From: Leptolyngbya subtilissima AS-A7
GTDB taxonomy: Bacteria > Cyanobacteriota > Cyanobacteriia > Phormidesmidales > Phormidesmidaceae
Reading direction: 5' to 3'
DNA: 64,000 nt
Assembly (NCBI RefSeq): GCF_039962255.1
Contig: NZ_JAMPKY010000005.1
Location: 124,001 to 188,000, forward strand
The notes beneath the pieces are model-generated. The model ran no database searches. It was not told where the DNA came from and saw only the letters and a list, made by a program, of their open reading frames with translations. This document shows positions 26,201-35,033 of this stretch, in pieces. Within the stretch, counting starts at the first letter, position 1. The number at the start of each line of letters is the position of its first letter. Both the position numbers and the translations under genes were made by a program.

Positions 26201-27754
26201 ATGGGTACCTGGGTTAAGGAAACCGATGAAGCTTTTTACTTGATGCAGGGAAACCAGTGGATCTCCCGCATTCAGAAGCGCCCCTCTGCCGGAAACCCCA
26301 ACGAGCGGGTGCTGAATGTGGAAGGCATGCGGGAGTGGTTTTTGCGATCGGATTCGCCCCTGGCCATGACGGTGTCGGTAGGAACTGGCGGGCCAGAGCC
26401 AGAGCAGGCTGGCTCCTCGAGTGGCGGCCAGACTCCACCGCCTGAGGGAGAAACCCCACTCCCCATAGGCGGCGACACCTCGCCCGAAGAGCCTGGTTCA
26501 GGAGCAGAACCCGCTCCCGAACCAGCCAAGAACCTGGCGCTGCGAGTTAAGAGCACGACCTACTTTAAGCTCCAGCCCAAGCTGGCCAACGAGCTGACCG
26601 ATGCCGAGAAGGTGCTGGTCACCAACGGCACGACCTTTAACATTCAGTACTACATCGACGTAGGCAAAAACCACTGGCAGGTGCAGCTGCTCGAACCCAC
26701 CCTGGGCGATAAAACCAATCGCACCTGGTATGTCTACACCCCAGACATTGATGTGCTGACTGGCGTTCGGCTACGGGTGATCAGCGATACCCTCTTTAAG
26801 ACCGAGCCTAAAATATCGTCGCAGCTGAGCGAGTCGCAGAAGTTGTTTGTCAAAAACGGCACGCAGGTAAGTCTGCTGGCCTTTAAGCCAGCGGCAGGCG
26901 ACCACTACGAGATTGAACTCGCTGATGCGATCGCGGGGGCCGAAGTCAACACCAAGTGGTATGTCTACAGCCTCGACACCAAGGTGGACGGCAACCGTCA
27001 GACCTTAGAGGTTACAGGCGACACCATCTTTAAGGCTCGGCCAGTGCAAGCTAGCCAGCTCTCTGATGCCGATAAGGTGCTGGTGAAGAAGGGCACGGTG
27101 TTCTTGTTGAACTCCTACGCTCAGCCCGAGAGCAACCATGTGCGGGTGGCCCTGCAAGGCGCCTTTCTCGGCCCCCAAAACCGCACGTCTTGGCATGCCT
27201 ATGTGCCTGATATTCAAATTTCGGGCACCGAGCTTGGCAACCGTCCCAGTGACCAAGGGCCAGGGCAGCCCACTAACCCAGCCGATCGGGGCGTGGCGAT
27301 GAGCTTCCCTGGGTTTACGGGCACCTACTACTCCAACGACCCGATTCAGCCTAAAAACCGCTACGGGGTGCGGGGCAACTTTACCTGGGGCGAGGCTCTG
27401 CACGTCAATCGCTCTACGGGGGCCTACCGTCGCCCCGCCAACGCCGGCGTCATCTACAACATTTTGAAAGTGGCCGATGCCATGGAAGAAATTCGCAAGA
27501 TGTACGGCGATAAGCCACTAAAGATTAATTCCTGGTATCGTGACCCGGCTACCAACGCAGCGGTCGGCGGAGCCTCGATGTCGCGTCACCTATCAGGCGA
27601 CGCGGTGGACTTTGTGGTGCCCGGCGTGCGGTGCTATGACGTGTATGCGCGGCTCAACGGCTGGTGGGGCAGCCGGGGCGGCTTGGCCAGCTCTTCAGTG
27701 TTTACCCACATCGACGTGCGGGGCTACCGAGCCCGCTGGAGCTACGGCTACTAG
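26201..27754 (+). CDS. M15 family D-Ala-D-Ala carboxypeptidase-like protein with three SH3-like repeats
   Basis: A 517-residue protein; ATG after GGGAG. After a Pro/Glu-rich linker (~65-110), three ~75-residue repeats follow, each with LxVxxDT.FK..P..xSQLSD.xKVLVKxGT and a closing TxWYVY-D. These look like SH3-type wall-binding modules. The C-terminal ~150 residues are an M15A domain: INSWYRDPATNAAVGGASMS, RHLSGDAVDF (His and Asp zinc ligands) and FTHIDVRGYRARW (last His). It probably acts on peptidoglycan stem peptides, but no signal peptide is visible, so its export route is unclear. Confidence 0.85.
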   Translation: MGTWVKETDEAFYLMQGNQWISRIQKRPSAGNPNERVLNVEGMREWFLRSDSPLAMTVSVGTGGPEPEQAGSSSGGQTPPPEGETPLPIGGDTSPEEPGSGAEPAPEPAKNLALRVKSTTYFKLQPKLANELTDAEKVLVTNGTTFNIQYYIDVGKNHWQVQLLEPTLGDKTNRTWYVYTPDIDVLTGVRLRVISDTLFKTEPKISSQLSESQKLFVKNGTQVSLLAFKPAAGDHYEIELADAIAGAEVNTKWYVYSLDTKVDGNRQTLEVTGDTIFKARPVQASQLSDADKVLVKKGTVFLLNSYAQPESNHVRVALQGAFLGPQNRTSWHAYVPDIQISGTELGNRPSDQGPGQPTNPADRGVAMSFPGFTGTYYSNDPIQPKNRYGVRGNFTWGEALHVNRSTGAYRRPANAGVIYNILKVADAMEEIRKMYGDKPLKINSWYRDPATNAAVGGASMSRHLSGDAVDFVVPGVRCYDVYARLNGWWGSRGGLASSSVFTHIDVRGYRARWSYGY

Positions 27755-27881
27755 GTCAGGTCGCGTTTTGCAAGTTTGGATGGCTCTGCGATGGCAAAAA
27801 ACTCGTCGTAGAGCCGTTTTGCGATGTCGGTATCCTTGGCCAAATCGCGCTGCAATAGCTTCGATTGACACCTCACGTGCT

Positions 27882-27909
27882 GTAGGGGCGCAGCATGCTG
27901 CGCCCCTAC
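27882..27909. repeat. 28-bp perfect palindrome, GTAGGGGCGCAGCA class
   Basis: GTAGGGGCGCAGCA is followed directly by its own reverse complement. The identical 28 bp occurs at 38240-38267 inside gltB, and a longer variant at 62842-62883. It lies 41 bp upstream of the alpha/beta hydrolase start. Confidence 0.85.
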
Positions 27910-27950
27910 GCGGGGAAATTAGAGATGTCAGAAGGTTTTTAGCTCTGACA

Positions 27951-29588
27951 ATGCTCACGCTGGCGCTGAGCTTGGGGGGAATACTGGTACCGGGCCTGGC
28001 ATTCTTGCCGCCCCCTAATGCTGATCTCACCCCTGATCTGGCCGATTTCCCCTTAGTGAAATCCTACGATTTGGGGATGTCTAACCTGGCCCAGAGCGGG
28101 GATGAATTTGACACCATGCCGCTGGCGCTGACTGGGGCGATCGCCCTCCCTCCCGGCGATTCCTCTATTCCCTGGGTTGTGGTACTCCATGGTCGCCATG
28201 CCGGCTGCCATTTTCAGCCCGAGGCTACTAGCCAGTGGCCCTGTGACCCTGAACCTCGCTTTGATCTGGGCTTTGCCTACCTGGCTCAGTCTTTGGCTGA
28301 AGCGGGCTACGGCGTGCTGATGCCTAATCTAAATGCGGCCTTTAGCGAAACCTACGGGGCCACCGCTGACACCCGCAACGACTTTGCTGACCAGCGCAGC
28401 GGCCAAATTATTGACGCCCACCTAACCCGCCTGGCCCTGGCCCACCAAGGGGATGATGCCGGCTTTGAAATTTCTCTGACTGGACGGGTTGACTCGACTC
28501 GTCTGGCGATGGTGGGTCACTCTATGGGCGGTGGCGCAGCGGCCCTCAGCGCTCTGCAAGGCAGAACCGTCTCTGGCCTCAGCCCGTCGGCCTTGGTGCT
28601 GATTAGCCCTACGCGCAGCTACCCCATGGCCCAACGCCCCGAGGCCTATCAGCTACCCGATGTGCCGACGGCGGTGATCGCTGGGGGATGCGATCGCGAC
28701 ATTTTTGACCTTAGCAGCCTCTACTACGTCGAAATGGCCCGCCAGCAGCCCCGCACAACGCCGGTTGTGGGGCTACTGCTGACGGGGGCCAACCACAACT
28801 ATTTCAACGCTGCTGTGGCGGAGGATGACTACTACCGCAGACCCAACAATGGGCCGTTGTGCAACCCGCAGCGATCGCGCGATCGCCTATCGCGGGTGGC
28901 CCAAGAAAATTTTCTTGCTCAGTATACCCAGGCGTTTTTGCGCACCGCCTGGCCTGCCTCTGGGGAGGCAGCCCTCGCTGAGGTGGGCATGGCTCCTGAT
29001 CGAGTAGCCCCAGCGGAGCTGTTTGGCCAGCCGGTACTTACCACTCTCGTGTCTCCCAATGCCGAACGCTACACCGTGTTTGAGGCCGAGAATACTCCGG
29101 CATCTATTCTCACCGCTGGGCTAAAGGCAACCTTCTGCGAACTGTTAACCGATTGCCAGCAGCCCTCGCGGCCCTATCCCCACTTTCCGACCCTGCTCAC
29201 GCTAGGGTGGGATGCCGCTACAGAATCGCTGCAGGTGCCGTTGGAGGGTGTCAACGTCAGCGACTTTACTAGCCTTGAACTGCGTCTTGCCCCTGACCCA
29301 TCTTGGTCGCTACCCCAAGGGCAACCAGCGTTTGCGGTGGTGCTGCGCGATCGCCAGGGGAACGCTGCACGGGTTGAAATTCTCTCTATGGTGCCTGCTC
29401 TGCCGCAGTTTGAGGCTGACCCTACCCACGGAGCTACAGCGCCTCTCTACCCCAGCGCCCTGCGCATTCCTCTGGGGCAGTTTGCAGGCGTGGATCTAGC
29501 GGCGTTGGCGAGTGTCGAGTTGGTGTTTGATCAAGTTTCTCAGGGCAAGCTGCATCTGGCCAGTATTGAGTTTGTGGGGCAGAATTAG
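27951..29588 (+). CDS. Exported alpha/beta hydrolase
   Basis: A 545-residue protein from ATG 27951. The frame is open further left, but that part overlaps the M15 gene and the palindrome and lacks domain sense. A signal peptide is evident (MLTLALSLGGILVPGLAFL). The hydrolase core has WVVVLHGRHAGCHF (oxyanion loop), LAMVGHSMGGGAAAL (nucleophile Ser in GHSMGG), AVIAGGCDRDIFDL (acid) and GANHNYFN (His). A ~200-residue C-terminal beta domain follows (TVFEAENTPASI...). It resembles chlorophyllase/dienelactone-hydrolase-like folds; the substrate is unknown, probably periplasmic. Confidence 0.8.
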   Translation: MLTLALSLGGILVPGLAFLPPPNADLTPDLADFPLVKSYDLGMSNLAQSGDEFDTMPLALTGAIALPPGDSSIPWVVVLHGRHAGCHFQPEATSQWPCDPEPRFDLGFAYLAQSLAEAGYGVLMPNLNAAFSETYGATADTRNDFADQRSGQIIDAHLTRLALAHQGDDAGFEISLTGRVDSTRLAMVGHSMGGGAAALSALQGRTVSGLSPSALVLISPTRSYPMAQRPEAYQLPDVPTAVIAGGCDRDIFDLSSLYYVEMARQQPRTTPVVGLLLTGANHNYFNAAVAEDDYYRRPNNGPLCNPQRSRDRLSRVAQENFLAQYTQAFLRTAWPASGEAALAEVGMAPDRVAPAELFGQPVLTTLVSPNAERYTVFEAENTPASILTAGLKATFCELLTDCQQPSRPYPHFPTLLTLGWDAATESLQVPLEGVNVSDFTSLELRLAPDPSWSLPQGQPAFAVVLRDRQGNAARVEILSMVPALPQFEADPTHGATAPLYPSALRIPLGQFAGVDLAALASVELVFDQVSQGKLHLASIEFVGQN

Positions 29589-29593
29589 GCTTC

Positions 29594-30418
29594 CTAAATG
29601 CCTTCAAAGGTGCTGTGGCGAAAGGTGTAGCCTGCTGCTTTGAGCTTTTGATTCGACACGCGCACGTTGTAGGGTCGAGCACTGGGTTGTGATGGATCCC
29701 ACTGTACGGGGTCTAGGTTGTTGGCTTGGCAGACGCGATCGATCAGCTCGCGCACGGTGGGAATCTCGTCTTGCACCAGGTTGTAGAGGCCGCTGAGGGA
29801 GTGGGTTTGGGCATGGGCGATCGCCCCTACGATGTCGTCTAAATGAATCCAGTTGCTGCCTTCGTGGCCGGAGCCGGGGCGGGTTGTGCCAGCGGCGCGG
29901 CTGTAGATTTTGACCAGCTCTCGTCCGGGGCCGTAGATGCCGCCGAGGCGGAAGATGCAGACTTGGCGATCGGGTGTAGCCGCTCCTAGCAGCGTTTGCT
30001 CGGTCTCGGCCATGATACGAGCATTATCGGTGGCGGGTTTAACTGGGTCGTCTTCTCTTACCCAAGCCCCGTCGTAGTTGCCATACACGGAATAGCTGCT
30101 GGTGAAAATAATTTGCTTCAGGTTGGGAGCGCGATCGAGAGCGCCCACAACCGTTCGAGCAGTCTTTAAGTAGACTTCTTCGTAGTTGGCCTGGCGACCG
30201 GCCCCTACGCAGATGAGCAGTGTGTCTTGATCTTGTAGGAGAGTGACAATGCCGCCTGCATCTGACCCCTGCACTACCTGCACAGCCGCTGCTATGGAAC
30301 GTAACTCCTCAATCCGGTCGGGGTTGGTAGTGGTAGCGGTGACCTTGACGCCTTGACTGCCCCAAAGCTGGGCCACTGCTTTGCCCACGTATCCACAGCC
30401 CAAAATTGCTGCATTCAT
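29594..30418 (-). CDS. NAD-dependent epimerase/dehydratase-like protein (extended SDR)
   Basis: A 274-residue Rossmann protein. AAILGCGYVGKAVAQLW is the nucleotide-binding GxGxxG, TTTNPDRIEEL ends the second strand, and IIFTSSYSVYGNYDG holds the active-site Ser and Tyr of extended SDRs, though the YxxxK Lys is not clear. FRLGGIYGPGREL and WIHLDDIVGAI are family landmarks. Closest in style to YeeZ-like epimerases of unknown substrate. It overlaps rnc by 4 nt and is translated after it. Confidence 0.82.
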   Translation of the reverse strand: MNAAILGCGYVGKAVAQLWGSQGVKVTATTTNPDRIEELRSIAAAVQVVQGSDAGGIVTLLQDQDTLLICVGAGRQANYEEVYLKTARTVVGALDRAPNLKQIIFTSSYSVYGNYDGAWVREDDPVKPATDNARIMAETEQTLLGAATPDRQVCIFRLGGIYGPGRELVKIYSRAAGTTRPGSGHEGSNWIHLDDIVGAIAHAQTHSLSGLYNLVQDEIPTVRELIDRVCQANNLDPVQWDPSQPSARPYNVRVSNQKLKAAGYTFRHSTFEGI

Positions 30419-31068
30419 GGCTTTAAAATCCTCAGTGCTGCGATCGCGGCGTTTTTACGTGCTTCTTTGATGCTGCGGCCTTGGCCGATGCCATAGCTTG
30501 TTCCGCCCGCCCAAACTTCTAGGGTAAACACTTTGGCGTGGTCTGGGCCAAGCCGCTCTTTTTCTAGGTAGCTGGGCAATGTACCACCCATGTGGGCCTG
30601 TACATATTCTTGCAGCTCGGTCACGGGGTCGGTGGCCTGACGGTCTAGGGCGCGATCGATCAGGGGGCTCATGAGCGCCTCAACATAGCTATAGGCGGCG
30701 GCAATGTCAGCGTCTAAGCGGTAAGCGCCAATCACCGCTTCAAATATGTCGGCCTGAACGCTGGGATTGTGGCGCTCGTGCTGGGCTCCAGCCCCTAGGC
30801 GCATTTGGTTGGGAATGCCTAGCTGCACTGCTATCTCTGCGAGGGAAGGCTCATCGACGAGGCGATCGCACCGCTGCGACATTTCTCCCACTGCCAGGTG
30901 AGGATAGCGGGCAAAGATTAAGTCGCGCACCACAACTTCAAGAATGCCGTCGCCCAAAAACTCTAGGCGATCGTAATCGGGGCCTTCGTTGGGGTGTTCG
31001 TTGGCGTAGCTGCTGTGGGTGAGCGCTTGCCGAAGCAAAGCTGGATTTTGAAAACTAGGCAGAAGCAT
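30415..31068 (-). CDS. rnc: Ribonuclease III
   Basis: About 217 residues from ATG 31068 (the frame is open to 31116 across a repeat arm). The signature RLEFLGDGILEVVV with catalytic Glu/Asp, the second acidic site in VQADIFEAVIGA, and a C-terminal dsRNA-binding domain (TELQEYVQAHMGG through GRSIKEARKNAAIAAL) are all present. The enzyme cleaves double-stranded RNA in rRNA and mRNA processing. Its start overlaps a dispersed hairpin region upstream; the epimerase-like gene follows with a 4-nt overlap. Confidence 0.93.
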   Translation of the reverse strand: MLLPSFQNPALLRQALTHSSYANEHPNEGPDYDRLEFLGDGILEVVVRDLIFARYPHLAVGEMSQRCDRLVDEPSLAEIAVQLGIPNQMRLGAGAQHERHNPSVQADIFEAVIGAYRLDADIAAAYSYVEALMSPLIDRALDRQATDPVTELQEYVQAHMGGTLPSYLEKERLGPDHAKVFTLEVWAGGTSYGIGQGRSIKEARKNAAIAALRILKP

Positions 31069-31088
31069 TTTAGGCGCACTAGACAGGA

Positions 31089-31155
31089 AAACCGGGTTTC
31101 TTGCTCTAAACTTCAAAGCTAATTTAGCTATTAAAGCTTAGTCGAAACCCGGTTT
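31089..31155. repeat. AAACCGGGTTTC nested hairpin repeat, copy 2
   Basis: AAACCGGGTTTC (31089-31100) and GAAACCCGGTTT (31144-31155) pair perfectly over 12 bp; the loop holds AGCTAATTTAGCT-type sub-repeats. It is the same design as 5957-6010, just upstream of rnc. Confidence 0.65.
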
Positions 31156-31169
31156 CAAAACTGGTGAGC

Positions 31170-31208
31170 CTAGAACAGTTAATTGGTGCTCATGAGGTAG
31201 CGATCGCA
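31170..31208. repeat. Left direct repeat of the J-domain/HNH cassette (gltD-end copy)
   Basis: This 39-nt stretch matches 33406-33444 at 32 of 39 positions (25-nt core, two mismatches: TGGTGCYCATSAGGTAGCG then ATCGCA). On the minus strand it reads CDRYLMSTN-stop, the counterpart of the gltD C-terminus [12 protein letters not shown]. Similarity stops at both edges. It looks like an attachment-type duplication; part of the match is a HIP1 site. Confidence 0.6.
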
Positions 31209-31279
31209 GTTTCCTACAACCCGCATCCTAATCGCTTGCCATGTTGCTAGTGAAGTAGGGCGTAAAGCCTATGTTACTG

Positions 31280-32293
31280 TTAGGCCGCAGGTGGAAAAGA
31301 CTTATAACCTAATGCAGATTTTGGACTGTGCTGACCAAACAAGGTTTTGACCTTGTAAAGCTTTAGCAAGGCTTCTTCAGCGTCAGGATATCGCTCCATA
31401 AGGAAGTTGATCATCTCATCGGCCGTACAGCTTTTCTGAGTGCCACCGTTCCAGCTATGAAACTCCTTATGAACCTCCTCATTAAGGGTTATAAGGTTAT
31501 CTATGCAAGCGGCTAAGTCTGGATAGTCTCTGTCGGAGTAAATATGGTGAGCAGCGAGATTAAACTTATGAGACTTACCATATTTACTGCGAGTAATTTG
31601 GCAAGTTTCTTTATCTCGCTTTTTGGCAGCCGCTTTGGCTTTAGTAATCTCTTTTTGCCGAGCTGTCTCGGTGTCAATGATTAAATTAAGCGTCTTCTTC
31701 CCTACTACCTCGACGGCTTTACACCATTCTCTACGGTCTTTTATAGTCAATGACTGAGCTAGTTCCCGGCTTAAACGATCAAAACCAGATAAAGAGTAAT
31801 ATCTAACTCCATCGAAATCGTCGAAATCTTCAAATTTAACAAGTGGCCTTTCAGAGCGTTGAATTGAATCAAAAGCTCGGTTAAGCCGGGCATAGCTTGT
31901 GCAGAAGATGTTAACTACATCCTTCTTAGACAAAAAGTATCTGTTGTTTCTAGGACTTAGAGAACTACAGTTTTCATGGATTTTGCGGCGAACAAAAGCA
32001 TTCCGGAGTTTTTCTTTATGTCTCGTTATAAACTCAACCAGGTTTTCCCAGAGGCTTTTTGGCTCTACTGAGTCCATGTACTTTGCGATCGCAAAGGCTC
32101 CATGCTCTGCAAAGATCCGTTCTTTGAGCTTCTTGTTTAAGTAGATGTAGTGATCGTTCTCTCTTAAATCCCACTCGTCATTAGGATCAGACTCAAAGAA
32201 GACTATGATTTTATCTAACTTACTAACAGAAATCCCTAAGGCATCTGCTAGATCTTTCTCCTTGATGGTGAAATTCGAGGTGTCCTTTGCCAT
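31280..32293 (-). CDS. HNH endonuclease-like protein of a J-domain cassette
   Basis: A 337-residue, Lys-rich protein, clearly more AT-rich than the neighbours. The N-terminus starts with an HTH-like segment (LADALGISVSKLDKIIVFF). The C-terminal third is an HNH domain: C231, His249-His250 in AAHHIYSDRDYPDLAACIDNLITL (Asn266) and HKEFH (275-279), with the ββα metal fold expected. The second zinc-binding CxxC of some HNH proteins is absent. It begins 2 bp after the J-domain gene stop, so the two form an operon. DNA cleavage is an inference. Confidence 0.75.
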   Translation of the reverse strand: MAKDTSNFTIKEKDLADALGISVSKLDKIIVFFESDPNDEWDLRENDHYIYLNKKLKERIFAEHGAFAIAKYMDSVEPKSLWENLVEFITRHKEKLRNAFVRRKIHENCSSLSPRNNRYFLSKKDVVNIFCTSYARLNRAFDSIQRSERPLVKFEDFDDFDGVRYYSLSGFDRLSRELAQSLTIKDRREWCKAVEVVGKKTLNLIIDTETARQKEITKAKAAAKKRDKETCQITRSKYGKSHKFNLAAHHIYSDRDYPDLAACIDNLITLNEEVHKEFHSWNGGTQKSCTADEMINFLMERYPDAEEALLKLYKVKTLFGQHSPKSALGYKSFPPAA

Positions 32294-32295
32294 TT

Positions 32296-32853
32296 TTAAG
32301 CCTCCGCACCAATGCTCTGGTACATGGTGTTGATGCGGTCAAAAACTTTCGTGTCGTCCGTGCCCGAGCCGTCTGGATGATACGTTCTACTTAAAGTGTG
32401 ATAAGCCTTTTTGATATCTTCTTTTGAAGCCGACTTTGGATCGAGGTCAAATACTCGCCAAGGTAAGAAGTACTTGAAAATATCAATCCCATTGATGCAG
32501 CCGTAGCCCTCTTCCTGATCTTCTCCAGGAAGAACGCCGATAAACTTCCGATATAAAACTTCCCAAGAATCTTTCAAGCCTAGGTTCATTTGCTCCATGC
32601 CATCTGTGGCCATTTTGAATGAACTAGATTTCTTCAGCTCATTTGTATTTTTAACCTCAAAATAGTTATAAACAGCCTTTTTAAGTTCAGCCATTGGCAA
32701 AGGCTTGATTTTCTTATCTGCTTTATCTTTCTTCTTATGATTTTCAATAACGAATTGAGCAAATTCCAGAAGTAATTCAGAGTCAACTTTGTAATCCTTG
32801 GCGAGGCGACTGACCTCTTTTTGAATAAGTGAATTAAGCTGGTTGGACGGCAT
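32296..32853 (-). CDS. Protein with C-terminal J-domain
   Basis: A 185-residue Lys-rich protein. The J-domain is at the C-terminus: WRVFDLDPKSASKEDIKKAYHTL, the HPD triad at residues 159-161 and FDRINTMYQSI. The HPD that stimulates Hsp70 ATPase is intact. The N-terminal ~110 residues (LLLEFAQFVIENHKKKDK...) are not recognised. Paired with a downstream HNH gene, this could be a defence or toxin-type module in which the chaperone system controls the nuclease; this is speculation from synteny only. Confidence 0.75.
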   Translation of the reverse strand: MPSNQLNSLIQKEVSRLAKDYKVDSELLLEFAQFVIENHKKKDKADKKIKPLPMAELKKAVYNYFEVKNTNELKKSSSFKMATDGMEQMNLGLKDSWEVLYRKFIGVLPGEDQEEGYGCINGIDIFKYFLPWRVFDLDPKSASKEDIKKAYHTLSRTYHPDGSGTDDTKVFDRINTMYQSIGAEA

Positions 32854-33277
32854 AATAAATTCGCTTTAGATTTGAGGGTAGAAACCGCGTATAGCTACCT
32901 ATCGTCTGGTAGGCACTACTAGCTTTCCCTAAATTTTGCTCCACTCCAACAACCTAAAAGATTTTTGCTCGGAGGTTCAAATGTTCTATTTAAGGTTGTG
33001 ATTCGCTCAATTTTTTGCTGACTGGTAAAACTGAACTAGTGAATTCCCTGAAAGAAAGTGTTTTCTTTATACATAACGGTATGAGTTGAGCGGCGATCAC
33101 CGTCTGTCATTTACTCAAACTATCATTGCTACTTAGCAGAGGGTTACTCAATATATTTAGATGGCTAAAAGTTTATTTAGCCTTGGTTAAACATTTATCC
33201 AACCTTGCGATCGCCCGTATCAGTCTCTCGCTACAACCATTGCAACCTCTGGTAACCTCACCCGCCACTACAGAATG
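32854..33277. other. AT-rich spacer upstream of the cassette, no protein gene
   Basis: About 420 bp between the J-domain start and a plus-strand terminator. No convincing coding frame is visible. A minus-strand promoter for the cassette must lie here, and the terminator at 33278 implies that a plus-strand transcript may cross it. The base composition is like the cassette, not like gltD. Confidence 0.5.
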
Positions 33278-33306
33278 AATCCGTTGATTGAAACAGCGGA
33301 TTTTTT
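33278..33306 (+). terminator. Plus-strand intrinsic terminator without upstream gene
   Basis: AATCCGTTG (33278-33286), loop ATTGAAA, CAGCGGATT (33294-33302), then a T-run (TTTTTT with the stem end). One G-T pair is in the stem. It reads rightward; no plus-strand protein gene precedes it within the cassette spacer. Confidence 0.7.
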
Positions 33307-33319
33307 GTAGGCAAGCCAC

Positions 33320-33373
33320 AAAAACTCAACCCTCCAGGCTCATAAGTCGTGCTTACGGGTCTGAAGGGTTGAG
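33320..33373 (-). terminator. gltD transcription terminator
   Basis: On the minus strand CTCAACCCT (33373-33365) pairs with AGGGTTGAG (33333-33325) and TTTTT follows at 33324-33320. The stem is 9 bp with a ~31-nt loop. It lies 33 bp after the gltD stop and so ends the gltB-gltD message. Confidence 0.75.
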
Positions 33374-33405
33374 CTGGACAATAGATTCGACTTCGAGTTA
33401 GTGGG

Positions 33406-33444
33406 CTAGGGCAGCTCAGTGGTGCCCATCAGGTAGCGATCGCA
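33406..33444. repeat. Right direct repeat of the cassette = gltD 3' end
   Basis: The last coding nucleotides and the stop codon of gltD; imperfect copy at 31170-31208. See the left repeat for the comparison. Confidence 0.6.
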
Positions 33445-34890
33445 CTCCCGCGCCGCCCCACGCCCTTCATTGATCGCCCACACCACTAGGCTCTGGCCCC
33501 GACGACAATCCCCAGCCGCAAACACGCCCGGAATTGAAGTGGTGTACTGCTCATGCTCAGCCTTCACATTGCTGCGGCCATCCTTTTCTAGGCCCAAAGC
33601 ATCGATCAGCGGCTGCTCCGGACCAAGGAAACCCATGGCCAGCAGCACCAGATGGGCGGGAACAACCTTCTCGGTGCCGGGCACGTTCTGCGGCACAAAC
33701 CGCCCGTTTTCGTCCTTGCCCCACTGAATCTGCACCGTGTGGACAGCTTTCACGTTGCCCTGCTCATCGCCCTCAAACTTGGTGGCTGTAGTCAGGTAGG
33801 CACGGGGGTCGTCGCCAAACATAGCGGCGGCTTCCTCCTGACCGTAGTCCATCTTGTAGACCTTGGGCCACTCGGGCCAGGGGTTGCCCGCCGAGCGGGT
33901 TTCGGGCGGCTGGGGCATAATTTCCACCTGGGTGACGCTGTTGCACCCGTGGCGAATGGATGTGCCCACGCAGTCGGTGCCCGTGTCGCCGCCGCCGATA
34001 ATTACCACATCCTTGCCCGCCGCCGAGATGTAGTCGTTGCCGGGGTAGCCATCCAGCAGCGATCGCGTATTGGCGGTGAGAAACTCCATCGCAAAGTGAA
34101 TGCCCTTCAGCTCGCGCCCTTCGATGGGCAGGTCACGGGGCTTAGTGGAGCCAGTGCAGAGCACTACAGAGTCGAACTCATTGAGCAGATTTTCAGCTGA
34201 AATGTCTTTGCCGACTTCAGTGTTGCAAACAAAGGTCACACCTTCGGCTTCCAGCACATCTAAGCGGCGTTGCACCACCTGCTGCTTATCGAGCTTCATG
34301 TTAGGAATGCCATACATAAGCAGGCCGCCGGGGCGATCGGCCCGTTCGTACACGGTCACCCAGTGGCCTGCCGAGTTGAGCTGGGCGGCAGCGGCCAGTC
34401 CAGCGGGGCCAGAGCCAATCACCGCGACTTTCTTGCCCGTGCGCTGCTGCGGTGGCGTGGGGGTAATCCAGCCCGATTCCCAGCCCTTTTCGGCAATGGA
34501 ATACTCAATATTTTTGATTGTCACCGGGGGGTTGGTGATGCCTAGCACGCAAGAACCCTCGCAGGGGGCGGGGCAAACGCGCCCGGTAAACTCGGGGAAG
34601 TTGTTGGTCTTGTGCAGTCGCTCCAGGGCTTCTTCCCACAGGCCGCGATAGACCAGGTCGTTCCATTCAGGAATCAGGTTGTTGACGGGGCAACCGCTGG
34701 CCATGCCGCTAATGGTCATGCCCGTGTGGCAGAAGGGGGTGCCGCAATCCATGCAGCGCGCGCCCTGGGTGCGGAGGTTTTCCTCCGGCATGTGGAGGTG
34801 GAACTCGTCCCAGTTGCGAATGCGATCGGCAGGGGCGACTTCTTGCGCCACTTCCCGCAGATATTCCATAAAGCCAGTCGGTTTTCCCAT
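33406..34890 (-). CDS. gltD: Glutamate synthase small subunit (NAD(P)H, GltD)
   Basis: A 494-residue protein with an N-terminal Fe-S region ([32 protein letters not shown]) and two dinucleotide-binding folds: [17 protein letters not shown] (FAD) and [15 protein letters not shown] (NAD(P)H), plus [21 protein letters not shown] at the end. It passes electrons to GltB for glutamate synthesis from glutamine and 2-oxoglutarate. It lies downstream of gltB with a ~140-bp spacer holding a dispersed repeat. Its 3' end is the insertion point of the J-domain/HNH cassette. Confidence 0.95.
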   Translation of the reverse strand: MGKPTGFMEYLREVAQEVAPADRIRNWDEFHLHMPEENLRTQGARCMDCGTPFCHTGMTISGMASGCPVNNLIPEWNDLVYRGLWEEALERLHKTNNFPEFTGRVCPAPCEGSCVLGITNPPVTIKNIEYSIAEKGWESGWITPTPPQQRTGKKVAVIGSGPAGLAAAAQLNSAGHWVTVYERADRPGGLLMYGIPNMKLDKQQVVQRRLDVLEAEGVTFVCNTEVGKDISAENLLNEFDSVVLCTGSTKPRDLPIEGRELKGIHFAMEFLTANTRSLLDGYPGNDYISAAGKDVVIIGGGDTGTDCVGTSIRHGCNSVTQVEIMPQPPETRSAGNPWPEWPKVYKMDYGQEEAAAMFGDDPRAYLTTATKFEGDEQGNVKAVHTVQIQWGKDENGRFVPQNVPGTEKVVPAHLVLLAMGFLGPEQPLIDALGLEKDGRSNVKAEHEQYTTSIPGVFAAGDCRRGQSLVVWAINEGRGAARECDRYLMGTTELP

Positions 34891-34952
34891 GGTGTTTATC
34901 CTGAAAAGCGTGTTGATGGGGGAAATGTACTTTGCCTAGGGCAGGTGTGTAA

Positions 34953-35030
34953 GGTGCATTCGCGAAGCAATGCACCATAATCCGAGGTTTCGCGCGCGGT
35001 GCATTGCTGGCGCGAATGCACCCTACGGTT
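34953..35030. repeat. GGTGCATT...AATGCACC dispersed repeat in the gltB-gltD spacer
   Basis: Two inverted units: GGTGCATTCGCGAAGCAATGCACC at 34953-34976 and a second GGTGCATTGCT...GCGAATGCACC at ~34998-35022, followed by CTACGGTTGG as at 9085-9118. The element ends 3 nt before the gltB stop codon. Confidence 0.7.
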
Positions 35031-35033
35031 GGT

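Noticed and set aside
27540-27950. N-terminal extension of the alpha/beta hydrolase frame
   Set aside because: It overlaps the M15 gene out of frame and runs through a palindrome; a signal peptide starts at 27951.
33652-34200. Plus-strand frame opposite gltD
   Set aside because: It mirrors gltD codons and lacks domain sense.
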